A stretch of DNA of 53,350 bases from Clostridiales bacterium (GCA_018729555.1 JAHHQG010000001.1:1-53350); one strand, 5' to 3'. Shown: positions 8,689 through 18,074, counted from the stretch's first letter. Program-made: numbers and translations. Notes: generated by a model not told the origin, from the letters alone.

Positions 8689-10008
8689 CTATCGATTCCC
8701 GAATAACCGCCGGAGAAAGGGTTTGCTGTCCTCTTTGCTCGGCGGAACCGGAGGGGTAACCGCCACGGGAGTTCCCCGGCGTTTGTCGCGGCCGAAGACG
8801 GGGATTTCAGCGTGAGCAAGCTGGCGAAGAGCCGTAACGAAGGGGCCTTTTTGCATGCGGTGGACAATGGGTTCCCCCATGTTAATGCTGAGTTGCATCT
8901 GCGGGTCCTCGGGAAGCTGGGCCATAACGGGAAGCGCCATCTGTTCCGCCATGGCGGCCGCATCAGCAAAAGGAAGGTCAGAGCCTCTTCCCATGCGGTT
9001 CAGTACGAGGCGCATGCGGGATACATCGACGTGGGCCTCCCGGAGTTTTGAAACCGTGCGGTAGATGGCCTTGAGACTCTGGATGTCGGGGGTACTTACA
9101 ACAAGCGTCCGGTGAGCCATTTCGATGGTGACAATCGTTGAATCGCGAAGCTGTTGCTCCAGGTCGATGATGAGGACGTCATAGTCCCGCTTCAGGCTTT
9201 CAAGGATCCAGCGAATACGCTGGTCTTCCTGGCCCTTCTCCTGGAACCGAAGGTGATCTCCGGGTGAAAAAGGCGCCGCGACAACATCGACATTAAACGC
9301 CGTGTGAACAACCAGTTCCTGGACTTTTTCCGGTGGAATCGGTCCTTCGAAGCGATCCACGACCGGAATCCAGTCGAGGATCGTTGGGATACTGGCGGGT
9401 AGCCCCAAAACTGTCGCCACATCGCCCCAGGAAAGGTCCAGATCAACCAGGCAAACGGACAGTTTGACTGTGGGGTTGTGGGCATAAGCAAGGGCAAGGT
9501 TGGTGGCAATGGCTGTTTTTCCAACCCCGCCTTTCGGGCTGTATACCGCGATCACCCGTGACTTGATGGTGCTGGGAGCGGTGGGTGCTGTATAAGTCCC
9601 ATAGGTTGTGTGGGGCGCGGCTTTGGGTTGACGATCCTCGATTTCCGCCTTTTCGATGGCATGATGGATCGCCGCAAGGCTAAGAGGCCGGACAAGGATA
9701 TCGCGAAAGCCCTGGCTTCGGGCAAAGCGAAGCTGATCCGGGTGGGTATCGGGAGCGGCGATGGCAAAAACGAGGGCGCGGGGGTAGGAGTGGGCCAGAA
9801 ATTTAGCCATGGCAATCGGATCACCTTCGAGGTCTAGGGCAAGGATCACCACGTCGGCCTTGGTGGCCTGCATGAGCGCCGGTACTTCCTCAAGGGAAGA
9901 TGGCATGGCGACGATTTTGATGGTATCAGCGCCCTGAGATTGGCTAAAAGCCTCCTGGGCAAGGGTTCCGACGAAGGGCGCATGTTCGGCGACGATGACG
10001 GTTTTCAC
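8689..10008 (-). CDS. cpaE: CpaE/TadZ pilus localisation ATPase
   Basis: The 439-aa product has an atypical receiver domain (about residues 1-120, with the D-V-V-I-L-A-L-D strand) and a MinD/ParA-type ATPase domain. The deviant Walker A K-G-G-V-G-K-T is near residue 157 and a D-L-D-L-S-W-G-D switch follows. TadZ/CpaE proteins place the Tad machine at the cell pole. The C-terminal tail is basic (R-R-L-F-G-N-R). The start overlaps the cpaB stop by 4 bp. Confidence 0.92.
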   Translation of the reverse strand: MKTVIVAEHAPFVGTLAQEAFSQSQGADTIKIVAMPSSLEEVPALMQATKADVVILALDLEGDPIAMAKFLAHSYPRALVFAIAAPDTHPDQLRFARSQGFRDILVRPLSLAAIHHAIEKAEIEDRQPKAAPHTTYGTYTAPTAPSTIKSRVIAVYSPKGGVGKTAIATNLALAYAHNPTVKLSVCLVDLDLSWGDVATVLGLPASIPTILDWIPVVDRFEGPIPPEKVQELVVHTAFNVDVVAAPFSPGDHLRFQEKGQEDQRIRWILESLKRDYDVLIIDLEQQLRDSTIVTIEMAHRTLVVSTPDIQSLKAIYRTVSKLREAHVDVSRMRLVLNRMGRGSDLPFADAAAMAEQMALPVMAQLPEDPQMQLSINMGEPIVHRMQKGPFVTALRQLAHAEIPVFGRDKRRGTPVAVTPPVPPSKEDSKPFLRRLFGNR

Positions 10009-10724
10009 CGGGGCACCTCCGTTTCCATGGCGCGATACATGCGCTCGGGATCCACGATACCAGGGCGGATCATCTCCGTGTGATAGGGGTTAAGCAAAAG
10101 AACCAGTCTTCCTTGTTGCTGGGCGAACACAAGATACTCGGCGGCGGTAGCGGGAACAGCAAGGGTGATTTGGATGTTGCCACCCGTATCCAAGAAGCCG
10201 CCTTCGCCCCCGCTCGTACGGAGAACCAGCACCTGTTCCAGGATGGTTTTGGTTACGGGCCGATTCTCAAAGGGAACGGTCGCGACGATATCCACCCGGT
10301 CGCCGGGGCGGATCTGCCCTGCCACGGCATCTGCCGAGGAAAAGGCGAGGGTTAAGGCCCGCATGCGGGGTTCGTTTAGCTCTGTGAGGGCCGTGGCGAG
10401 GGGGCTAATCTTTTGGGAACCAGCCTCTCCAAGGTTGGCAGGCATGATAGCCTGGCCCTGGGCAAGAGGCCCAAGGAGGGTTTTGCCGATCACGTCTTCT
10501 GGTTTTGCGTAGCGTCCCTGTGGGGCGGCCTTTACGGGCCACTGGGAAACCCTAACGTCGCTTGACGTTAGGACGGTATATGGCGAAAGATCCTTGGCGG
10601 CAACCACAACGGGAGTCGTGGCTTCCGCCTGGCTCAAAAACTGCGCCCCGAGAAGAAACGCAAGGGCCGCAAGGGCGATACTGAGCAAAAGAAATAGCCG
10701 GGCCTGTCTACGCGTTTGGCGCAA
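10005..10724 (-). CDS. cpaB: CpaB/RcpC pilus protein with SAF domain
   Basis: The 239-aa protein has an N-terminal membrane anchor (about 10-32) and a SAF domain beginning V-V-V-A-A-K-D-L-S-P-Y-T-V-L. The later R-P-G-D-R-V-D-I-V-A-T-V is the CpaB/RcpC signature. In Gram-negatives it works with the CpaC secretin; none is present here, as expected for a monoderm. The start is a TTG at 10724 with AGAGGTGA upstream. It is the first gene of the Tad operon, behind a TTGCAA/TATAAA promoter. Confidence 0.88.
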   Translation of the reverse strand: MRQTRRQARLFLLLSIALAALAFLLGAQFLSQAEATTPVVVAAKDLSPYTVLTSSDVRVSQWPVKAAPQGRYAKPEDVIGKTLLGPLAQGQAIMPANLGEAGSQKISPLATALTELNEPRMRALTLAFSSADAVAGQIRPGDRVDIVATVPFENRPVTKTILEQVLVLRTSGGEGGFLDTGGNIQITLAVPATAAEYLVFAQQQGRLVLLLNPYHTEMIRPGIVDPERMYRAMETEVPR

Positions 10725-10756
10725 GAATGGTCACCTCTCCGCCCTAAGGAATACCC

Positions 10757-10796
10757 CTGATTTATACGTTTGGGAGTGTCCCTTGCAAAAGCGTAT
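10757..10796 (-). promoter_or_regulatory. Tad operon promoter
   Basis: On the minus strand TTGCAA is followed after 16 bp by TATAAA, about 35-60 bp upstream of cpaB. This is a good sigma-A type promoter and the only strong one before the pilus operon. Confidence 0.6.
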
Positions 10797-10816
10797 CTTG
10801 GAACCGCAATTACAGA

Positions 10817-10834
10817 CCCCCCGTGAACGGGGGG
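10817..10834 (+). promoter_or_regulatory. Leader hairpin beside ribosome binding site (copy 1)
   Basis: A perfect 7-bp stem (CCCCCCG/CGGGGGG) with a TGAA loop ends 3 nt before the GGGAGG that serves the primase-like gene. The same leader, including GCAATTACA before and GGCAGAAGATATGA after, recurs before the gene ending at 34636. That conservation outside coding sequence points to shared control at RNA level. Confidence 0.7.
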
Positions 10835-10851
10835 AAAGGGAGGCAGAAGAT

Positions 10852-11802
10852 ATGAAAACGAAGGCGCCACTGATGCGGGCGACGCCCCGCCGACCCTGCC
10901 CTGTATGCGGGGGGCGCAAGTGGTGTTCATTCACAGAGGACGGTCTCGTCCTCTGTGCAAGGAATCTCGATGGTGCACCGCCGCTGTCCCCCGCGCGATT
11001 TCGGGGAATCGCGCAGAACGGAGTGGGCATCTGGCTCTTGGAGGAAAGCCAGCCGACCCCGTTCTGGGATTCCCGTCCTCGCCGCCGTCCGCAACCAGCG
11101 GAAGTTCTTCCCGAGGAGGTCCACCAGGAAGTGGAAGGAGTCCTCCGCCGGTTGAAGCTGGCTCCTAAGGAGGCGGCGGAGCTAAGCCGTCGCGGGTTCC
11201 CGCCACCCCTGGCCTACCAGGCAGGGTACCGGACGTACGGGCAAGAGGCCTGGGAAAAGCCAGGCAAATTGCCGATGTGGATCCGGCGCGGTGGGTCTTG
11301 GGTCCTTGCGGCCCCCACAGGTCTCCTCATCCCTCAGAGGGATGAGCGGGGGCTGATTGGGGGACTCCAGGTTCGCCCGCGCGAACCTGGAGAGAAAGGC
11401 AAGTACCGGCAAGTGAGTTCGGGTGGGTTTTCCGCCCGGGTTCACCTAAGCACTTTCGGGGAGGGCTCCCGGCTCTGGATCACCGAGGGCCCCCTCAAGG
11501 CCGACATCGCCGCCCTTTACACGGGCGAGAGATTTGTCGGCCTCCCGGGGGTCAGTAACTTCCGGGGTCTTCCCGAGGTGGTATCAACTCTGAAGCCAAG
11601 GGAGGTTGTGCTGGCCTTCGATGCGGATTATAAGCATAATCCGCACGTTCAGTATAGTCTCCGGAGGCTGTCGGAACTCCTCGATGGTCTGCTTTTGTGG
11701 TGGGCTGTCTGGGAGGAGGAGGACGGCAAGGGCATCGATGATGTCCTTGTCAGCAGGGGTGCAACCCGCATCAGAATCACGCGGCGCCCCCCATGGTCGT
11801 AG
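10852..11802 (+). CDS. Toprim-domain primase-like protein
   Basis: I take the ATG at 10852 (GGGAGG upstream); a longer frame covers only the leader. The 316-aa product has an N-terminal Cys motif (C-P-V-C-G-G then C-A-R, residues 13-35) that could be a reduced zinc ribbon. Near residues 200-300 it has a Toprim-like fold: L-W-I-T-E-G-P-L-K-A-D-I with catalytic-type Glu, G-L-P-G-V-S-N, then L-A-F-D-A-D for the acidic pair and G-K-G-I-D-D. This matches plasmid and phage DUF3854/TOPRIM primase-associated proteins. It probably aids replication of the element, though no helicase or polymerase domain is fused. Confidence 0.75.
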   Translation: MKTKAPLMRATPRRPCPVCGGRKWCSFTEDGLVLCARNLDGAPPLSPARFRGIAQNGVGIWLLEESQPTPFWDSRPRRRPQPAEVLPEEVHQEVEGVLRRLKLAPKEAAELSRRGFPPPLAYQAGYRTYGQEAWEKPGKLPMWIRRGGSWVLAAPTGLLIPQRDERGLIGGLQVRPREPGEKGKYRQVSSGGFSARVHLSTFGEGSRLWITEGPLKADIAALYTGERFVGLPGVSNFRGLPEVVSTLKPREVVLAFDADYKHNPHVQYSLRRLSELLDGLLLWWAVWEEEDGKGIDDVLVSRGATRIRITRRPPWS

Positions 11803-11814
11803 GAAACCACCAAA

Positions 11815-11854
11815 GACTAACCCGGGTGTTTATGCACCCGGGTTAGTCTTTTTT
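11815..11854. terminator. Bidirectional terminator between primase-like gene and HerA gene
   Basis: A 14-bp perfect stem (11815-11828 with 11835-11848) and loop TTTATG is followed by six T on the plus strand. The stop codon of the minus-strand ATPase gene lies inside the 3' arm, so one hairpin serves two convergent transcripts. Confidence 0.9.
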
Positions 11855-14800
11855 GAGGCCGGAAAGGTCCGACCAGATGGCGAGTTCGTCATCGGAAGGA
11901 GAGGTAACCTTGATCATGGCGGTTTCGAGAAGGACCGGATCGGCGTCAAGGAAGTTGGTGACCCGGCTGGTCCTTGCGACACACCAACCCGTGGGCTGGC
12001 GAGTGAACCAGCGGGCGATATCCCGGTGATCGTAGCGCGGGTCCCGGCTGATCATGCGAACGATGGTGGAAATGTCCTCCTCGATGAGCATGCGGTAAGC
12101 AAAGAGAAGAGGCGAGTTGGCAAGGCATGTCGGCGGAAGCTTGGTGGGTGTCTGGGTAATGGTTACAAGGTTTAGCCCAAGGCCCATCCCTTCCGCGTAC
12201 ATGGTTTCAAAGACCGTCTCGTTGATATTGATCAGGTTTTGCTTGTTCGTCACATCGGCCCCGCGAACCACTTCATGGGCTTCTTCCAGGATGAGAAAAA
12301 GCCCGTTCCGGTGCCCGCGTTTCGCCTGGATATAGCTCCAGATGCCGGACGTGAGAATTCCGATAAGGAAGACCTTTTGCAAAGACGCCATGCCCTGGGC
12401 TTCAAGGACGGTGACCCGCCCGTCTTCCGCGCAGAGGTCCTCGATCGTAAGGGCGTCATCCCCGTCATAGCAAAACATCTCGACCCATTTTCCTTTTTGG
12501 TAGTAAACGAGGCGATCCAGGACCGCCTGAAGCCGTTCTTTGGTGTCAAAACCAAGGCGAGGCTTTCCCTGCCCCTGGTTAGACGGAGCATCCATGGCGG
12601 CAAGGGTAAAACTCACGGCCCGGTAAAGAGAATGGAGAGTCACCTTGCGGCTTTGGGTTGGATCGTCGAATACTCCGTGCTCATCGTAGAGCCGCTGAAG
12701 ATGGTCCCAGATGATGGAGTACCCCCGCTGGCCGAGGCCGTAGGCAAGGGCAAAGGTTTCGGCAACCACATCGAGCCAGAGATGGGGATCGACCCCTTCG
12801 GGAACGCGGATCACATTCATGCGTACGCCAAGATCCGGCTGAGCCATGGAGTAAAAACGGAAGCGGCTTGGTTCCACAACCCTTGCAAGGGCCCGCCAGT
12901 CGGATTTCCAGTCGAGGGCGACAATGGTGGGTGTGGGATTTTTTAGCTTGGCAATTTCCGCGACGAAGCGAAGGGCACCCACGGTTTTGCCGCTTCGGCT
13001 GGCGCCCACAAAGAGAGTGTGGCCGAGGTGATGCCGCGAGAGCCGGTATTCGTAAGGCGTACGAAACTCATCTTCAGGCGTCCACTTGCTGGACGCAAGG
13101 ATCGTACCCATGTAGATGTCTCCGTTCATGACGGCTGGCACACGAAAGGTTGGCACATCCTCCACCGCTGTGGGGGAACCCCCGAGTTCCGCCCGTAGCG
13201 GGTGGGTGAGGGCGGCCAGTTCGCCTGCAAGAAGGACGGTGGAATACTTGTAGCCATCGATCAGACCCGGAACGGGTTCTTCACCGAGGCAAGGCGTAAA
13301 GAGCTGGAAATGCGCGCGGAGGTGGGCTTCCTCTTCCGGGGTGAGAGGAAGGCTTTCAAAAGGGGTGGGCAGAACATCACCGTACCACGCGCTTTTGGCG
13401 GCGGCGGATGCTGCCAGCACAGAGGCGTCGTCTTCCACAAAAACACCGACATCAACGTGGAAGGCGCCCTGGCCCTGGAGAGCTTCCAGCAACCGCGTAC
13501 GCTGGGCTTCGAGGATTTTTCGCACGTTGTCGGCCCGGGCGTCCACCCACTGATAGGATTTGGCCGCCGACAGGGAGGGTCCCATGGTGAGTCCTGTACT
13601 CATACCAAGGTTTTCGCTTCTCCCCCTCGAAAGGGCCAGACTGTCGGTCGTGCCAAAGGAACGCCCCGTGGTATCGGCAACGGATTTGCCGCTGGTGAGA
13701 GAGTGGCTGACACTTTTAGAGACCGATTGACCGTAACTGAGCCCGGTGTTTTGACCCTGGCTTACAGAGTGCGTATAACTGGTGCCGACGCTTTTGCCCT
13801 GGGTTTGGCTTAAAGAGTCGGTGTAACTTGTGGAATGGCTGATGCTTTTGGAAAAGCCCTCGGTGACCTGTTCGCTTGTTCCATAAGCGATGCTGTCGGA
13901 TACCGACTGGCCGTAGGAGATACTTCTTCCCTTAGCGACCGACTCGGAGAAGCTGGAGGAAACGGAGTAGTTTTGCGACACGGATTCGCCATAGCTCCGG
14001 CTTTGGCTGGCGGACCACCCATCGCTGATGTTAACGCTCCGGCTGGTATTTTGGCTGATGTTGCTGGCAACGGAGCGGTTGGTGGTCTGACTTATACTGT
14101 GGTCCACAGAAGCGCCACGCTGATCCTGAATGCCGGTACTGTAATCCGCCGACAGGTTGGCGCCTTGAGCACCAGGCCGGGTGGTGAGGCCCCCGCCTCC
14201 GCTTAACCCCATGGTTGTACTGGTGCCGGTGCTGGAGGTTCTCGATTCGCCAGCAGACCGGGACTCAGAACCACCCGTTGTTTCGGATATGCCGGCGGTA
14301 GCCCCCTGGCTTTGGCTTGCCCCTTCGGTGTGGCTTACGGAGACTCCTTCGGAAAAGCTTTGGTCCCAGGAATGGGAAACCCCGGTGGTTTCCGATGTTC
14401 CCCGAGTCGTGGTATAGGTTTCGCTTTCCGAGGTACCGTAGCTTTGGCTTGTTCCATGGGTTTGAGTGATGGATTGCCCCTGGCTATGGGAAATGGAAGT
14501 GGTATCCGTAACCCCCACCGTGGTGCCTTCAGAATGGCCGATGGTGGTGGAACTGCTAAGACCCTGGGAGATGCCTGCTGTCTGGCTGGTTCCCACGGAT
14601 TCACCATAGCTAACGCTCTGGTTCTGGCCCACACCATGGGTGATACCGACGGTTTCGCTGGTCGATACCGTATCGGTCCGGCTGATAGATTGTGTGTCGG
14701 TATCGCCATGGGTGGCCGTTTGGCCTTCGCTGGTAGCGGTACCGGTGGAACCCATCATCACAAAGGGCATGGTAAGACCGGCGGATACTGTCTTGGTGCC

Positions 14801-15547
14801 CTGTGTTTGGCTGGCCCAGCGGGAGTAGTCGCGGCTGACAAAATCAAGGCCCCGGGCGATTTCGCCGTAGGCCACGGGCTGGGCCTGTAGGAAGTACAGA
14901 AAATTCCGGTTGATCATGGCCCGAACGAATTCCTCGACCTGTTGCTCCACGACTTTGCTGACAGGCCCCGCGATACCGGTCTTGGGTACATCACCGGCGG
15001 TTTTTCTTGCCTGAGGAATCCCTCGGAAAAGGACAAAGCGGGGAAGCTTTTGTGTTTTCTCAAGCACCCGGAAAAGCTCTTCGGAATCGGCTGGCCGGTA
15101 CATGAGTTGCGCATAGTTACCCTGGAGCAGGGCCCGAAGAGTGTAGTAGGCATGCTGGGCGGTGTCGAGGGCTTCCCTGGGGTTGTCGGAGGTGCCCTGA
15201 ACCCCGTAGTAGTAGACTAGACCGATCTGGCTTGGCCGTACCGTATTTTCGATAAGCGTAAGGAAGTGGGTATTGGCCTGCCAGACACCGGCCAAAAGAT
15301 CTTTGTGGATATCGATAAAGGTTTCGAGTTCCCGTTCCCGGTAGGGGACGCGAAGGACGCGGATAAGCCGTACGTACTTGTAGAGTTCATGCTCATGCCC
15401 GTCTTCCGTGGTTTGTGCGTAATGGTAGAAGAGCCGAGGCCCGTCGGAGGCGTCTTCGATTTTCATCTCCAGGAGCCTGACGTGATCACCCGGTACAGCA
15501 TGGGACCGGGGAAGGTGTTCCATGGGCGGTCTGGGAATAAGCGCCAT
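11843..15547 (-). CDS. HerA/VirB4-type ATPase with long Ser/Gly/Thr-rich repeat region
   Basis: This 1234-aa protein has three parts. Residues 1-245 are a mixed alpha/beta N-terminal domain. Residues about 246-660 are a low-complexity stretch made almost wholly of Ser, Gly, Thr, Gln, Val and Tyr with alternating S-x-S. Residues about 660-1234 are a HerA/FtsK-like motor with Walker A G-A-S-R-S-G-K-T and Walker B L-F-L-I-L-E-E-A-H, followed by an I-T-Q-T-P sensor. Such ATPases pump DNA or drive conjugation and type IV secretion. The neighbouring RuvC, SSB-like and membrane genes in the same operon support DNA handling at the membrane. No relaxase was found, so conjugation is not shown. Confidence 0.8.
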   Translation of the reverse strand: MALIPRPPMEHLPRSHAVPGDHVRLLEMKIEDASDGPRLFYHYAQTTEDGHEHELYKYVRLIRVLRVPYRERELETFIDIHKDLLAGVWQANTHFLTLIENTVRPSQIGLVYYYGVQGTSDNPREALDTAQHAYYTLRALLQGNYAQLMYRPADSEELFRVLEKTQKLPRFVLFRGIPQARKTAGDVPKTGIAGPVSKVVEQQVEEFVRAMINRNFLYFLQAQPVAYGEIARGLDFVSRDYSRWASQTQGTKTVSAGLTMPFVMMGSTGTATSEGQTATHGDTDTQSISRTDTVSTSETVGITHGVGQNQSVSYGESVGTSQTAGISQGLSSSTTIGHSEGTTVGVTDTTSISHSQGQSITQTHGTSQSYGTSESETYTTTRGTSETTGVSHSWDQSFSEGVSVSHTEGASQSQGATAGISETTGGSESRSAGESRTSSTGTSTTMGLSGGGGLTTRPGAQGANLSADYSTGIQDQRGASVDHSISQTTNRSVASNISQNTSRSVNISDGWSASQSRSYGESVSQNYSVSSSFSESVAKGRSISYGQSVSDSIAYGTSEQVTEGFSKSISHSTSYTDSLSQTQGKSVGTSYTHSVSQGQNTGLSYGQSVSKSVSHSLTSGKSVADTTGRSFGTTDSLALSRGRSENLGMSTGLTMGPSLSAAKSYQWVDARADNVRKILEAQRTRLLEALQGQGAFHVDVGVFVEDDASVLAASAAAKSAWYGDVLPTPFESLPLTPEEEAHLRAHFQLFTPCLGEEPVPGLIDGYKYSTVLLAGELAALTHPLRAELGGSPTAVEDVPTFRVPAVMNGDIYMGTILASSKWTPEDEFRTPYEYRLSRHHLGHTLFVGASRSGKTVGALRFVAEIAKLKNPTPTIVALDWKSDWRALARVVEPSRFRFYSMAQPDLGVRMNVIRVPEGVDPHLWLDVVAETFALAYGLGQRGYSIIWDHLQRLYDEHGVFDDPTQSRKVTLHSLYRAVSFTLAAMDAPSNQGQGKPRLGFDTKERLQAVLDRLVYYQKGKWVEMFCYDGDDALTIEDLCAEDGRVTVLEAQGMASLQKVFLIGILTSGIWSYIQAKRGHRNGLFLILEEAHEVVRGADVTNKQNLININETVFETMYAEGMGLGLNLVTITQTPTKLPPTCLANSPLLFAYRMLIEEDISTIVRMISRDPRYDHRDIARWFTRQPTGWCVARTSRVTNFLDADPVLLETAMIKVTSPSDDELAIWSDLSGLKKD
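13570..14810 (-). repeat. Coding repeat: Ser/Gly/Thr-rich region of HerA-type ATPase
   Basis: About 1.2 kb encodes degenerate short units (typically S-x-S-x-G-x-S), broken by three Met-containing G-L-T-M or T-M-G-L segments near its two ends and middle. The units differ at DNA level, so selection for composition is more likely than recent slippage expansion. Confidence 0.8.
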
Positions 15548-15581
15548 CCGACAGCCTCCTTTCGTTCTTCACTATACGCCA

Positions 15582-16259
15582 TTAAGGCTGTGGCCGTCGT
15601 TGATACCTGGCAAAGGCTTCATCGGCGCGCATGCGGGCCCGATGAACAAGGTACAGCTGTGCCGTCCAGCTAAGGTACGCGACGGGCACCATGAGAAGAG
15701 CCAGGATGAGCATCACGTGGAGCCAGCCCATGGCGGTTTGCCCCAGTGCCATGGGGACATCCGCACCCAGGGCGATGGCCCAATCGGCAGGAGACACCGA
15801 ATAGATGGCGCCCTGAATGAGCCGGTAAAGGAGCAGGATAGCGGCATAGCTCAGAATCGAATATCGCCCCCGGACGACAATACTGGTTTCCTGATCGACA
15901 ACAAGGTAAGCGGTTACGGCGGAAGCTGCCCACATCAAAAGTCCCATGAAGAGGATGATCAGCCGTCCCACACGGGCATATACTTCGACGGCAGTAATCC
16001 ACATGACAAAGGTCAGGGTATAGGTGAGAAGAAGCTTAAACATCATCCGGCGGCTTTCCCAAAGGCTTCGATTCCACGGGCGGTCAAGATCCTTACCGAT
16101 GTAGCGGGCAAAGGGACGGGCAGTGATTTCATGGCGTGCCTCGACCAGCATGCCGTACAGCGCGAAAGGAAGGGCCAGCGCAAAAGGAAGTAAAGAAAGG
16201 AGCCAAAGCCCCAGCGTGATAAGGCCGTTTGCTAGGTACACACCGACGTCATGCATCAT
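15582..16259 (-). CDS. Polytopic membrane protein, unknown
   Basis: The 225-aa protein has about five hydrophobic helices (near residues 12-35, 72-92, 98-118, 135-152 and 178-205) and a basic, Arg-rich C-terminus facing the cytoplasm. It sits just upstream of the HerA-type ATPase and overlaps the preceding gene by 11 bp. Its position suggests a channel or platform for that ATPase, comparable in topology to VirB6-type proteins, but no sequence motif supports that. Confidence 0.65.
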   Translation of the reverse strand: MMHDVGVYLANGLITLGLWLLSLLPFALALPFALYGMLVEARHEITARPFARYIGKDLDRPWNRSLWESRRMMFKLLLTYTLTFVMWITAVEVYARVGRLIILFMGLLMWAASAVTAYLVVDQETSIVVRGRYSILSYAAILLLYRLIQGAIYSVSPADWAIALGADVPMALGQTAMGWLHVMLILALLMVPVAYLSWTAQLYLVHRARMRADEAFARYQRRPQP

Positions 16260-17343
16260 CGTGTCCCCTTTCTAGCAGGCTAAGACGCCGGGCGGCGGCG
16301 GCACCGGCTGGATGGGCAGACCAGCAATGGTCGCCTTTTTGATCGATGAATGCCCGGTATGTGGTCAGCCAAAGGATGGTTTCCTTAGCGTCAAGGTCCG
16401 GCGACATGAGAGCGTAGTGGGAGAAAAGCTGGCGGAAGGCCTGGGCCTGAGCCTGGAGACCCGCGATGACCCAGAGATCCTTTTCCTCGATATCTTGCGA
16501 GGCAAAGGCCGTAATATAATCGCCCACCTGTTCCAGATCGTCAGGACTGGCAATCACAAGAACACGGCGGACGTCGCTATCTTTCACGGCAAGGAAAGTG
16601 CTCCAGACGTTATGCTTACCAAGCCGGTTTGCCACCAAACTCCGGTCGATGTCATATCCCTTAGCCTCATAGACGGCGGCCAAACGACTGGTGGTGTAAC
16701 CCTTGGCAAGATTGGGGTGAGTAGTTTCCCATCGGGCGGTTTCCAGAGGCGCCCGGGGAAGCTGGGAAAACCCTTCAAGCCGTGGTCCGGGAAAATAAAG
16801 GTACGCGGGTTCATTGGTTGGCAGGCTGACTTTTTCAACGTGCAGGATCTCTTTTTTCACGAGCTCCTGCAACCCGCGCTTAAGCTGTTTGAAGTGCTCT
16901 TCCAGAACGTAGCCCTGTTCCAAATGGAGGGAAAGGGCCTTAACGGCCGCAGACGAAAGATCAGGAAAATACGCTTCGAGGCTAGGTACAGCCGGAGGCG
17001 GCGCAACACCCGATTCGGGTTCGGAAGGGGGAACGCTCTGGCGTGCCTCCAGTTCTTTGATGAGCTTTTCCTTCTGGGCGAGATCGGCTTTCAGCTGGCG
17101 GATGTACCGGTGAAGAAGAGAGATCTCCTCCTCAGCTTGGAGGGCAACAAGGCGTATATAGGCAGAAACGCTCTGCCCTTCGCGGGGAAAGGAATGATGT
17201 TTGAGCACTCGCAACACAAGCTCTTGTACGGCGAGCTCGATCTGGCTGATTTCGTCCAACGTTTCGCGAAGCTTTTCCCGGCAATGCCGGAGCATTTCCT
17301 CCGTCTGGACGTGGCTTAACGAAAGAAAGTGGGGGTCCTGCAT
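16249..17343 (-). CDS. Coiled-coil cytoplasmic protein, possibly replication-relaxation-like
   Basis: The 364-aa protein has a long N-terminal coiled coil (about residues 10-105), a Pro-rich linker, a winged-helix-like segment (about 125-185) and a C-terminal alpha/beta domain (about 200-340) with strands such as V-L-V-I-A-S-P-D-D and L-W-V-I-A-G. This order resembles replication-relaxation family proteins that often lie near conjugative ATPases; I hold that at low confidence because no diagnostic residue is visible. It lies in the operon between two membrane proteins. Confidence 0.6.
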   Translation of the reverse strand: MQDPHFLSLSHVQTEEMLRHCREKLRETLDEISQIELAVQELVLRVLKHHSFPREGQSVSAYIRLVALQAEEEISLLHRYIRQLKADLAQKEKLIKELEARQSVPPSEPESGVAPPPAVPSLEAYFPDLSSAAVKALSLHLEQGYVLEEHFKQLKRGLQELVKKEILHVEKVSLPTNEPAYLYFPGPRLEGFSQLPRAPLETARWETTHPNLAKGYTTSRLAAVYEAKGYDIDRSLVANRLGKHNVWSTFLAVKDSDVRRVLVIASPDDLEQVGDYITAFASQDIEEKDLWVIAGLQAQAQAFRQLFSHYALMSPDLDAKETILWLTTYRAFIDQKGDHCWSAHPAGAAAARRLSLLERGHDDA

Positions 17344-17357
17344 CGGCCGTAACCTCC

Positions 17358-18074
17358 TTAAGGTTCATCCGCCGGGGAAAAGCCGGGGATGATCCGGATT
17401 AAAGGATACTCTTGAGCTAGTTTCCAAAGGTTCTGTTCCATGGTGTCGCGAGTCGAGAGAAGATAAAGCCAGTCTTCCCTCAACCCCGGAAATTCATTCG
17501 CGTCCGGTACCGGACTGAGAAGCCAGTTGCTGACGCGCCCGTAAAGACTCTCATACTGTTCGATCCACCGGATGAGAGTCTGGGCATAAAGGACGGAAGG
17601 TCCGTGAAAGGTGATGAGTGTGAGTCGCTTTCGAAGAGCGTCGGCCTGATCACCAATCCAAAGGTATTCCTGTACGTGTTCATATGCCGCCGCCGCCGGG
17701 GGTGCGTCTTGAAGAAGCACGGGGTTCAGAAAAGCGTCCCAGGCGTGGGTGGCTTGCGTGAAGGATCGAAGAAGGTTAACGTCTTGTGCAATCTGCCTGA
17801 AGGTAGGGGTGGCGATCACGGGTTCTCCGAATACCCTCGGGGTACTCAGATAACCCACGAAGAAGACGATGGAAAAGAAAAGAAGGGTACCGGCGATAAA
17901 AAGCCATACCCGAAGGGGGAACCGTCTGCGCATCGGCGCGTGAAAACGAAAGGGTTCCGAAGTTTCGGTGTCCTCGGGCTCAAGGTCAATGTAATCGCGG
18001 TTGGCCGCATCCCAGTTAACCCAATCCTCAGCCCCGCCCGGCTGGGGCGTTTTCGGGCGAAAAAACCCGAACAC
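17358..18074 (-). CDS. Single-span membrane protein, VirB8-like topology
   Basis: The 238-aa product starts at a GTG (18074) behind GAGGAGG. It has a cytoplasmic Pro/Glu-rich N-terminus of about 50 residues, one transmembrane helix (about 55-78) and an outer domain of about 160 residues. VirB8-family proteins of type IV secretion have this layout and size, but the resemblance is topological only. The first 47 bp overlap the ruvC-like gene in another frame, showing tight packing of this operon. Confidence 0.65.
   Translation of the reverse strand: MFGFFRPKTPQPGGAEDWVNWDAANRDYIDLEPEDTETSEPFRFHAPMRRRFPLRVWLFIAGTLLFFSIVFFVGYLSTPRVFGEPVIATPTFRQIAQDVNLLRSFTQATHAWDAFLNPVLLQDAPPAAAAYEHVQEYLWIGDQADALRKRLTLITFHGPSVLYAQTLIRWIEQYESLYGRVSNWLLSPVPDANEFPGLREDWLYLLSTRDTMEQNLWKLAQEYPLIRIIPGFSPADEP

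Noticed and set aside
13200..14890. Several long plus-strand frames opposite the HerA-type gene
   Set aside because: They mirror the Ser/Gly codon pattern of the minus-strand repeat and have no ribosome binding sites.
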